Shown: piece after piece, positions 1 through 11,700 of the stretch
Layout: the number at the start of each line of letters is the position of its first letter
How positions within the stretch are numbered: position 1 is the first letter of the stretch
Source of the DNA: Rotaria macrura
Taxonomy: Eukaryota > Rotifera > Eurotatoria > Philodinida > Philodinidae
Assembly: GCA_900239685.1 (NCBI GenBank)
Contig: OENT01000577.1
Span: 1-64,000 of the forward strand
Direction: 5' to 3'
DNA length: 64,000 nt
Program-made: the position numbers and the translations under genes
Notes under the pieces: model-generated
Told to the model about the DNA's origin: nothing
The model's database searches: none
What the model saw: only the letters and a program-made list of their open reading frames with translations

Positions 1-103
1 TTAAGCACTTTTCAGCGACTTATATATGACTAAGCGACTCTAAGCTGCTTAAAAATAGCTTACACAGCAAAATATTTTCACATGGGTTGGGTACCTAAAA
101 TTT

Positions 104-377
104 TCTTTCTTTTCTGTGCGTTCCTAATTCCGCCATGTTGTTTTTCTTTTATGTAAAAACAAGATTGAAAAATTGTCACTAGTTCATCTGAAACGAGCAT
201 GCTTTGATGTGTCTTGACAAGAGGAATCGAATGGTATATGTTTTATTCACAATAGAATACATTTTCTCGACTAAATCTTTGTTGTTTCGAGACGTTCTAT
301 GTAAAACTGCTGTAATGGGAGAATTAGGAAAATAAATGCACAACATGGCGGAATTTGGAACACACAGAAAAGAATGA
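104..377. repeat. Inverted repeat pair, MITE-like
   Basis: The arm at about 104-142 (TTTCTGTGCGTTCC, then AATTCCGCCATGTTG) returns as its reverse complement at about 340-377. The arms match for roughly 37 bases with two or three mismatches, around a 200-base AT-rich core. There is no coding capacity. A miniature inverted-repeat element or its remnant fits best. I could not define a target-site duplication. Confidence 0.55.
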
Positions 378-683
378 GAATGTTAAGTGCTTGCTTTGAA
401 ACGATTGTCTTAAGCGACCCCTATCGGTACGAAAAATTTTCAAATTTTTCATTTTTATTTTTTATTTTTTCTCCTCTGCGTGTGTTTTGAAGTGTCCTTT
501 GTCTATTGGTGACATTTGGGAACTCATACATAGCTCTAAATCATAAATCAGAACGGAAGGATAAAACGATTGCCGTAGAATATAGCACATTTTTCTCTCT
601 TTCCCGATTTTCTGAAAACCCAATTTTTTAGAAAAAATCTGCAAAATCGGCCTGCTTCTCAAGCATAGTAAATTCGATCGGAC

Positions 684-930
684 TCAAATTTTTTCTAGGG
701 ATATTAGAGACACTTTAGGGTGCCTACATTTTTTAATTTTGAAAATTATCGTACTGCTGAAATTTTCTCGGTCTCACAAGACACGCAATATACCAAAAAA
801 ATACACATTTTTTAGGACGCTCTTCGTATCTTGGTCTTTTTATTCGAAAGGAAAGAGATAGAAATAAAACAAAATAAGTAGGCACCCTAAAGTATCTCTA
901 GTATTCTTAAAAAACGTTTCAGCTCAAATA
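684..930. repeat. Inverted repeat pair, MITE-like
   Basis: The segment around 705-731 (GAGACACTTTAGGGTGCCTAC) recurs inverted at about 876-902 (GTAGGCACCCTAAAGTATCTC). Weaker similarity extends outward to 684 and 930. Total length is about 245 bp with no ORF. This is a different family from the repeat at 104-377. Confidence 0.55.
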
Positions 931-1818
931 AACATACCTCCTCAGAGAAACGAGGGTGATTAGGGGACCGTTATAAGACCGTTATAACCCCTACATCTCC
1001 CTGAAGGAAGCATCGCGGTTTTTCGAGTCAACGACAACTTTGGTTCTGCATTTCGAGATCTATCTACTCTGATAGTTGCACATTTTTCAGATGAGTGGTT
1101 CTTGAAAAGTGCTGGAAAGGAGGGGGTTCGTCTAAAAAGAACGGCTTATTGATTTTCAATAAGAGTTACATGGATCGATGCAGAACTGTTTACTCTATTC
1201 CGGAAAAATAAACGAAGCTTTGTACGATGTCGATGAGCTCAGTTACAAAGGAAACGCTGAGAACTATCATTTTTCTGGCGAAATCCTGTGTGTCAGCTCT
1301 AAGGAATAACTGTTTTCGTTCTACTCTTNTTTTGTTGTATCCAGCAAGTCACGTGTGTTCAACTGAAAAAGATTAGAAATCTCTGGTATGAAATCTTTAT
1401 CAACGAGATAAGTTTCCGAACTTTCAATTCTTGATTATTGAGGTTTCTGCTAAATGACAAAAAAACGTTTTTGGTACCGGATATGACCGAGCCCGGGGAA
1501 ACCGATGCCAGGGTAGCTCGAGCCATACCCCGGGCTGGGTACTTGCCTACAGGCGACCACTATTAAATAGCGGAAGACACAACTTATAGCTGTTTGGATT
1601 TCTAAGCTACTGAATTTTTTTCCACACATTCTATTTTAAAGCGACATTACAAAGCTCCCCATATGTCACCGTTCTCTGACTTTAAAGATTTTTCTCTTGG
1701 CAAATTCAGAAATTGGATAATTCGATTAATTGCATACTATATGAAACATTTATGATTCTATAAAAGCTTGTTTAAACCCTCCAAAAATGATTTGATAAGT
1801 TCATAATTCTATGAAACC

Positions 1819-1984
1819 CAACCAGACAACACTGCCGAAAACACTTTTAAACATACAAAAGGGTAAACGCCAGAAAACATGGGCGTGCAACTAACAATTG
1901 TGGTTCCTGATAATTAGCGAAACCCATCCATCTTTTGTCCTTTTTGTGAGTTTAATCACGTTTTTGGCAGTGTTTTCTGTTTGA
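1819..1984. repeat. Short palindromic MITE-like element
   Basis: The left arm at 1819-1862 (core AACACTGCCGAAAACAC) matches the reverse complement of the right arm at about 1935-1984 (core GGCAGTGTTTTCTG) over about 45 bases with scattered mismatches. The element is about 165 bp and non-coding. It is the third distinct inverted-repeat family upstream of the TRPA-like gene. Confidence 0.5.
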
Positions 1985-2777
1985 GAACTGATCAGTAACA
2001 ACCCACACAGAAAGAAAATAAATGTTTTATGTGTATTCCATTTCTTTTACTGGCTTAAATCAAAAATGTTTTTAGAACTAAGGTGAAACAATCCTGAAAA
2101 TATTGTTCTTGTTATCAGAAAGAATGAAAAATGCTCTGGAGTTAACCACAGTGAACCCAGTATGTAACGACCAAAAAGATTAGTTTAACCCTGAAAGAAA
2201 CTCAAATGGGACAATCATCGTAGAACAGTGACTTCAAATTTGTGAAAAATAATGAGAATAGAAAGGAAACAAAGATCCATAAGTATTGTTGACATTAGAA
2301 TGATTGCTTTATCACCGTTAACATTTATCGTGTAAATTTTTAACAAAAAGAAAGATTGCAACTTTCCTTTCCTTTCTTTTCGGAAAGCAAAAGGAAAGGG
2401 AAAGTGCCACCATTATGGAAGAACGCTCTGTATTGTTCTAATCTGGCCGGAAAGAAAACTTCCCTCCGTTTTCTTTCTCAATCAAATATTGTTGATTTAA
2501 GTTAGAGAATGCAAGTTTTCGAGACATTTTTTATTTGCAATAGTTGCTTATTTATGCATGTATATCATTTTTAGTCTGTTTTTTTTTCTTAGCGAGTCGA
2601 ATTCCGTTTGCTACGTTTATTCACGTTCATTTAAATTAAGTTTTTGAGAGAAAAAGTTTGTTAACGCAGGATCTTCCTTTTGCATTTGAAACCAGATTTT
2701 CGATACTTTGCAATCAGGTATCTGTGTGTTATGTAGTTAATCACTTCGCATACATCTCGAAGGAGGATAAATTGAAC

Positions 2778-5700
2778 ATGCTAGCGATGACATCATCACC
2801 GGACACAAGCATTGATATGTCGAGCCGAGCATCATCGGCACAAGCCGAGGAGAAAGAATCCGAGCTTCTGGAACAATACAAGGATTGGTCATTCATCGAC
2901 TACGATCGAAGTCAGACCCAATCAGCTAAAGAACTTCTGTTTGAGGTAATTTCATTTATTTGGTCCAAACAGTCACCTGCCTATTCTGTTCTAATACACC
3001 TTATGTAGGCAGTCTGTGAACTAAATCCAAAAGATCCTAATGAGAAATGGAACAAATTCAAAAAGAAAATCAAAGCTGGTGAATTTTCGAACAGAAAGAA
3101 GAAGAAAATAGTGAACACTCTCGATGGCACAAGACAATGGGCAGCTCTTCACTATGCCGTCGAGTGCAACAGAAAGGACCTGTGCGACAAATTGACGTTG
3201 AAAAAAGGTTCATACCAATGTGGTACGTTGTATTTTCTTCTAGAACCAGCAGCGTAAATCGCTCCAAAAACTAATACTTTAGACGTCAACATTCTAAGTG
3301 GCAATGGCGAAAATGTTTTACATATTGCATCTCGATCAAATTACGATTGGCTGGTTGTGAGTATTTATTTAGGAACCATATCAATACGGGATTGCAAATA
3401 TAAACATGTTACAAGAAAGTGGTCTATTCTTGAATATGAGTCACATTTTCTCAGGAATTTCTCAGGGACTTTACAAGCGAAGCGATTTTCCTCATCTTGC
3501 AAAGCATGGTCTAAAAGGAGTGTTGAACTATTCAGGATAGAACTTTGCAGCCCCTACAGGCCACAACAGATGCTTGTCAGAGACCAACAAAGACTGTGCC
3601 TAATTAGCGTTGCGTCATAATACATATACTAAAAACTTCCTTATTATATTTCTGGACGATGAAGTTAATGTATGGTACAGAGATGTTCCTAAATTAGATA
3701 GAATAAATTAATCTACCAAAGATAAACAACAAAAGTTTACAGCATGATGCACGTGGCAATTTCGGCGGAATTGCGCTAACAAATTTTATATTGATAAGTA
3801 CGATTGTACTATAAAATCATATGGAAGTTTCAAAAATATTAAAGGTGCCCTTTTAAAAAGAGACATATATTGGCATGGGCACGGATCGGCGTCCTCGTAT
3901 GGTGAAGGTTTAAAATCGGAAAAGGATAAAGACTGTCTCGAAAACCGGAACTGTGCTATCAACAGAGTAACTAACCTGTTGCTAACTATAAGAGGAATGA
4001 TATAAATCCGGTTTTTGGTTCGACTGATTTCAAGGAGAAAAACGTAATTCTTCACTTGTTTACATTGCGCTTTTGTCTGAAAAATAATTAGAAACTTTTA
4101 TAAGATTTTATTGTGAGAATAAAACTAACATATTTTAAAGATAAAATTGTTTGTGTACTACTCGTCTATTAGAAAACAGATTAATTTTTTCCTTACAGTT
4201 TGAAATATCACTGTCCGGAAAGTCCATGCAATCACCCTCCTACTAAAAGTGTGAAATATATGGTCTTCCCCATCGCGTAGAGCGTTTATTTTTAGGTTGG
4301 TACACCGATTTCGAGCTAATTGTTTCGTTGTCTTCTGGCGGAAAGAAAAGAATTTTAACGACCAGGTGTGCTTATGTTTTAGTTACAATGGTGGTGGCTG
4401 CGACTTAGTACTCCTGTATCTCATTAACCAGGAGAGGTCTGAAGATAAGAAGTTTAGGTTAGGTACAATTTCATATGGGCTAAAATCTGTGATGTGGAGA
4501 AGAGAAAAATACTCGTTCAAAGTCCTCGAATTTTTCAGATGGTCTCTGTAAATGGCTTCACACAGAATCAGACAATTTTGAAATTCAGCGCCTACTAAAA
4601 AAGCTGTTAGCGCAATCCCTTACGGGATTAAAAATGTGAAACACGATGTAATTGTTTTTATCAGTCTCAGAAATCTTGCTTTCTTTCATGAACCCTGCTA
4701 GCCAATTACTCATTATTTCTCACTGACCTACTAGATCTGGAATAAAGAAGGAGCTAATTTACTCTCATCATAAATTAGTGACATATATTCAGTAATCCTG
4801 TACCATAGATCGATGACGTTCCGTGACGCCATTGGGGGCCATCTATCACTTGTGCGACGGTCTTCAATCCTCTCGGTAACGGTCTGTGACCGTGAAACGA
4901 CCTATCACTAACGGTCTGTGATGGTGGAACCACCTATCACTAACGGTCTGTGATGGTGGAACCACCTATCACTAACGGTCTGTGATGGTGGAACCACCTN
5001 TGATGGGTAAATCGCCTGTCGGTAACGGTCTGTGGGGGGGGGGGGGAGGGTCCAAATTTCTACCCTAAACACTTCAACACTCTTTTCAGGTCGTGTTTCA
5101 CAAGAAAGAGCAGCCAAAACTCACTCTTCCATTGAGTTTTCAGTGTGATCGAGAGGGATTTCGAAGAGACATGCAAAGATTTCAAAGAAAAATACGCATT
5201 TTACTTGTGAGGTTTTCACGGCTTCTTAATGCCTCATATCCAAATAGTCACTTTTTCCACCTAAGCTCACTCCAATGCTAACTCAAATAGTGCATCTTGA
5301 TCAGCTCTACAAAACTGCATTGTGATTTCTGAAACAAATTTCTCTTTTTGCAGTGGATTCGAAGTATGATCCAAATACACTATCTAAAATACGAGCAGAC
5401 CTGGCAGTGAAAACTCGTTCCTTTTCTCAAGACGGCAATGAAGCAATTAGGTCAAAAGTGATGTAAAATCCTAAAAATAAACGCTCTACACGATGGTGGA
5501 AGCCTCACGTTTCAAGCTTGTAGTAGGAGGGCTGTTGCACGAACTTCGTGGACAACTTGATAGTAAGTTTTCGAATCTTCCCCTTGTATAACTTAATGAA
5601 AAGATGAAATTCCATAACGATTGATACTTTAACTGACTTTATTTGATGCAGCTAAAGTTGAATAGAAAAAATCTGATATTCTAATAGGTTGTTAAAAGCT

Positions 5701-8700
5701 CAAAAAATTTTGAATCTAACCTTCAATCGAGTATTTCGACCATTCACACAAACATGATTTATTCCTAGCCACCCTAAAAAAGTTACAGTTTGTAGAAATT
5801 CTATAACGGTCACTGTTTTTCGAATAACTCTACTGCAGTTGAGGAGAAACCGATGGAACTTTTACTACTGATAGATCTAAGCAAATTCTATTCGTGATGA
5901 AACTTTCAGATAGTTTGCTTGTATTAATAAGAAATTGCAAAGGCTGAAAAGTGCAAAAATGAAATTCTGTAACACGTGATCATGTCGATATGCAAGTCAA
6001 ACCCATTAAGTTACGAATGTAAACGTGCACATTTCCGAAAATGTTGAACCTATATACACAGGTATTTTCTTTTTTTCGGCTAGAATACCGACGAAGACGC
6101 TCCTGAGTTAATTAAGCTGCTGACCGATACGTTGCATGCTGATATCAATCATGCTGATGAAGAGGGTCGCACACCTCTGCATCTGGCTCTAATGCGAGGA
6201 AAATTTGACTACGCTCGTTGTTTGATTTCTCGTGGAGCAAAACTCGAGGTTAGTAAAGACTTTCCCTCATATAACTCTTGTTTCTTTGTATAGTTATTAA
6301 GCAAACTGAACGCAAGTGTACTCCATTTCGCTCTTATACGTGGCAACACGACTAGTCTCAAAGAACTTAATGCTATAATTGTTCATATAATGAAGAATCT
6401 ATCGGAGAAGAAGAAGAAAGATTTACTTAATCTCTGTACGCTAGATAACAGAACACCTCTTGTATTTTTGGCATCCCATCCAGCTTTTCAAATTCCACAA
6501 TCAGACGGCAAAAATGAAGAATCCGAAGAAGGCAATTATCTCATGAAAACGTTCAGTGAGGAAATAAGCGACAAGAAACAAATTCTGGTAACATTCGATC
6601 TGATTGCCCAAAAACTTCAGCCTCAGACATTCGATCATTTGAAATATCTCATCGAAAAATCTCCGCCAGAAATTCTAGAACAAATGCTTCATATCGCCTG
6701 CCGTCATGATAATGTAGCTTTTCTTGAATGGCTCATGAAGCAAGAAAAACTGAAAGAGCATCTCAACACACAGAACTATCTTGGGTACACACCGTTACTC
6801 ACTGCGACGTTTTACAATTCGAATGAATGCGTCAAAAAGCTAATCCAAGTATATTTTTGTTTTCTCATAGCAGTGATGTACAAAATAGTGCGAGCGTGAA
6901 ATAATAGACATGATCATCAGACATTTGACTTCATTGAGTAGGTTCTTTTTAATGACAAAATATTCTAAGACAACCTTACTGATATTCCACTCACAATTAG
7001 AATCTAGTGAGAATTGAAAAATACTGAAAGAGCAAATCATCTTAATCATTTCTTGCAACGTGATGATATTTTTGGTTTGGTAGGCTTTTCTTCGTCATAA
7101 AGACTCTTATAGAAGCATGAAGAGATGAACTTTTAACCTGAATCATCATTGGTAGTAAGATAGCTTTTTTATTTTATCTTTCTATTCAAATTGTTTACCG
7201 GAAGTCACAAGAAGAACAATATGAAAGTACCTCGTAAACGAAAGTTTTGAAGAATTCCGCATGCCGAGCTATTGACAATTTCAAACTTTCTTTAAAGATC
7301 AAATGCGTCACGAGGTAGTCAAGATAGAGAATATTACTTATTCTCACGATAATTTTATAATGTTACTTGCGGAGTGGTCAGATTTTATTGAAAAAAAGAA
7401 AAGAGAAATTGATGATGAACAAAGACACAGACAACTAGGGAGAAGAAAAGGAAGAGGCACTCTGAGATCACTGCCGGCATAAGTGACCAAATAATTAGTT
7501 ATAACAGCAAATCTACGTATATATAGATGTATACAGAAGGAGGAAGAAAAAAAAAGAGAGAACTGCAAGGTTTCATGTATGAAGTGGAAATAAGATAGAG
7601 AATGATTATTTTCTGCAGAATAGTTGACACAACAGAGATCAGCTCGTAACAGAGTGGCGGCAATGCGTTTTTCGTCAAAATTAGCCGTAAATTTTTCAAA
7701 ACCTTAAAATTCTCAACAATTTGGTTATTTATTACCGATTTTCATGGAAAAATCTTCAATTATGAAAGTGCTAGACCTCAATGTCAGTGTGGAATGTTCA
7801 TTTAGGATGAGTATAGATGTAACGAACATCTGCAGACACAATTCCGGATGATCCATTTATTCGCGGAAAGTAATTATCGTCCCACATTTTATTCCCAATG
7901 AAGTTGTGATGAAAAGCTTTCTTATTTTAACTTCATACTAGACGTTTTTTCATTTTTTAAAAGAAGTGCATATGCAAGTAACTCTTAGTTTTACATATCA
8001 AGATGTGCAGTTTTTTATGACGTGAATATCAACAAATTATGACCCGTTACTTACCTAGGAGTTCACAGAGGATATCAAGCCACATCTTACCGAAGTCCGA
8101 ACAAAAGAACAGCAAAATATTCTTCACATATGTGCTCAGCGTCAAGTATCGTTAGATCTTTTCAAAACAGTTGTAGATTCACTCTCTAATGAAAGCAAAA
8201 AAGATTTGATGGAGCAACCTGACAACGATGGCAATCTCCCGTTGCATCTAGCGACTCGTAAAAGTAGGAAAGATTCAGTCAATTTCAACGAACTGATCGA
8301 AGAAATGAAAAGAATCCAACCTCCGGGAACTTCGCCTGATAGTTCGAAATCGAACCCATGGGTACTAGGTATCTTCTCTACTAAAAACCGTCGCGGTCAG
8401 ACAGTCACCCATGAAGCAGCTGAGCATGGACAATACGAAATTCTCAAACAGATGTGGGAAACGCTTTCACCAACCGAACAGAACAACCGAGAGAAAGGAT
8501 TATATATATGTGACAGTGATAGGTTTACGTGCCTCCATCTGGCTGCCATGAATGGGAATGATAAAGGTAAGCAATATTGAGCCTGTCAATCTGCTTTTGA
8601 TCGCTCATTTCTTTTCTTCATGTCTAACTTTCTTATGCTCGATAATCTAGACATACATGATGTAGGGGAACTCGTATTCCAAAAAGGCTCATCAATATCT

Positions 8701-11700
8701 CTGCCATTTCTAGACTGAATGAACTCATTTTCCCCCTAATAATAGAAGAAAGTTTTAAGTTTTTACTCATACATCAGAACCTTATTAATACGCTTTTAAT
8801 CTAGCGGAATCTATTTTAATGCAGAATTTGCTCTTTTTCGGATGAGTACAATGAGTGGTTATTCATAAACAACAAAAACTTATGCAGAAAGATTTTTACA
8901 ACATCATATTTGCAGAACATTTTTCGTTGATTATTTTCATCAACAAATGACAGTAACAGAGTGAAAATATTGGAAATGTACAATTATTTTCGATCGGTGA
9001 AGTAACTCTATGTTTTCCAGTATTTTATCCGTAGCACTGTTGTTCGGTGATGGGAATTGGGCAATGTTTTTACGAAGATAATCAGTACAAAAGGTAAATA
9101 TCTGTAAAATGGGATTATCGAAAAATTCTTAGATGCTTTGATGTTTGTAAGATTAATCACTCATGAAGGTAACCGACAAAATATTAACTGTAGTAGTTTG
9201 TTCTTTTTAGAGGAATTTTTAGTTAATGAAGGTCGGAAAAGATACTTTCACTATTGATAACCTATAGATATACTAGTGAAAATTGAATGATTACAGATAA
9301 ATTATATAAGAAATCGGTAACATTTAAGAACAGCAGGAATTAGAGTCCTGCGGGACAGTCCCGAATCCCGAAAAATCCCTTTTATCCCGTCCCGCGGGAC
9401 AAACGGGTCTGTCCCGATAATTTTTCGGGACGGGACAAACGGGAACGGGACTAATCGAAAAAATTCGGGACGGGACAAACGGGATTCGGGACTATTCGAA
9501 AAAAAAAATGTCCCGAATTCTAAAATCCCTATATCTAAACCTGTTAGGCATTTGGCACCTTTACTGTAAAATCGATATTTTAGGAGAAAAAATTTGGAAG
9601 TCGTATTGATGTATAATCTACACACTCAAAAGAGCTCGAAAATGCATTTTTTTCATTTTTCTGACGAAAACTTCAAATTTTGAGGAAGAGGGGAGGGCGC
9701 TGAATTAACAGAAAATTATTAATTATAAGTATATCTAAACGTATGTGTTTTTCTGGTCTATCTGAATTGAGCGACATTAATTGGTGGATACCATAATTGA
9801 TCGATACAAAAATTAGTCCATATAAAAGTTACTCGATACAAAAATTATTCGAAACGAAAATTAATTAACGTTAATTGTGCGATACAAAAACTTATCGATG
9901 CGAAAATGAATTGACATGAAAAATACTCGAGTTTAATGAAAAGAGAATAATCTTCTAAAACTTGCAGTTGATAGCTACTATTATAATAATTTAAATAATA
10001 AAAAAATAAATTTCAAACAATTATAGAACAATTATAGGCATAAACAAGCACATATTTATCTTGTATATGGGGTATTGTTATAGAGATAGATTACTTTAAA
10101 TGAACTTTTAAACTTTGAATAAAATCTATCACAATAAGCTCGGTTTTACTAATCTAATAATGACAAGATCCAAATGTTCTTGATAATTTATATTAAGAGC
10201 TAATTTGCTATGTAAACAGAAGTGTATTTTTTTCTCAAATATTTACATTTGCACATTTATTTGAGCACAGCAAGCGGTGTGGGTGTAGATTTTCGATCTA
10301 TCCAAACTTCAGTCACACACATATGCACACACCCTGATTATTAATTCAAATTTCTACTTGAGAGTACCAGTTTCTATTTTTATTAAAAAAATCTTAACTT
10401 TAGTCTTACATTTCTCGATCTCTTTTCATATTGATCAAGTTCTTACTACTCTATTTTCCAATTGATTGTATAGAAAAAGTGTCTTGTTTTCGTCGGAGGA
10501 ACGATACGGCATCTAAACACTTTTTGTCAACGGGACAAACGGGATTTTACGGGACAACTCGAAAAAATTCGGGACGGGACAAACGGGAACGGGACTAATC
10601 AAAAAACTTCGGGACGGGACAAACAGGATTCGGGACTATTCGAAATTTTACGGGACGGGACAAACGGGATTCGGGGCAATCGAAAGTTTGTCCCGCAGGA
10701 CTCTAGGAGGAATGCAAATCGAATAACAAAAATTCAAAATAAAAACTATCGCTTTATCTTTTCCAGAAACTGCAAATATTTCTCTATTCAGTAGAGAATA
10801 ATAGTGTTAAGCGATGTTACCCTAGATTTCACTTATTAAAATTAATTTGTATTCTCCTTTACCATCAACAAAAAAATTAGTTCATTTGATCTATGATTTC
10901 CCGGACAACCTGTAGTACGTACTGTTTGATTTAATATCTTGCTTATTTTTTGTGCAGAACATAAAGTGCTTGACTATTTGATAAAAACGGTGAAAATTGA
11001 AATTGATGCCGTTGCCGATCGACAACGTACTCCTCTTCATCTCGCTTGCGAGTATGGGCATCTTCACGTAGTCAAACATCTCGTCAAGCTAGGGGCATCA
11101 ACCACACTGCGTACTGCAGAACTTCTTAATTGTTTGGAAATTAGTATTCAAAAGCAGCATCAAAAAATCGTCAAGTACCTGTTGCAGCGTCATAACTGGC
11201 GAGAAATGATGCGTAATGCACAACCGATTGAACGTACACAAGCCTACGATACGCCGATGCGAAAATTTATTCGTTACATGCCTTCAGTAGCTCTTTGGAT
11301 GGTGGAAAAAAAATTAACTAAAACAGTTGGAGATACAGGCCAAAAAGTGTACCAGAATATCTACGACTATGAATTCTACGAGGACATGCATACAGCAAAA
11401 ACGTGGTATGCCAGAGGTATGTTTGAAAGAAAATGAAAACTCAACTGAGTTCTGTTGATCTTTGGATTGGAAAGCGTCTGCATGAGTGCACTCACTTCTA
11501 CACACGATCACACACACGCTCATACTAACAACGAGAGTCTTCTTCATTGCACAGTACAGACAGTCCTACACTTGTAGTTTGATACGCTTCGTATTAAGAA
11601 TGTGCTATTTTCAAAAAGTAAAGTAGATCCCTCGCAAAAATAAATGTCGTTTCTTATAATAAAGTGATCGCTACAATGATTTATTTTTCGGGAACTGATT

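Larger units (their letters stand above)
1..2777. other. Upstream non-coding region with palindromic repeats
   Basis: I find no convincing gene here. The stretch holds at least three inverted-repeat pairs that look like small non-autonomous elements (listed separately) and a short GC-rich hairpin near 1487-1545, where GAGCCCGGGG is mirrored by CCCCGGGCTG. The last few hundred bases before 2778 should include the promoter and 5' UTR of the TRPA-like gene. A polypyrimidine run followed by a possible acceptor just before 2670 hints at a 5' UTR intron, but I cannot place its donor. Confidence 0.6.

Noticed and set aside
4878-5037. CRISPR-like repeat array
   Set aside because: The 32-bp units abut with no spacers and lie in an intron of an animal gene; it is an ordinary minisatellite.
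5354-5466. Extra exon of the TRPA-like gene after TTTTTGCAG
   Set aside because: It lies inside the terminal repeats of the mariner-like element, ends in a stop, and direct joining of 3356 to 6084 keeps frame and ankyrin sequence.
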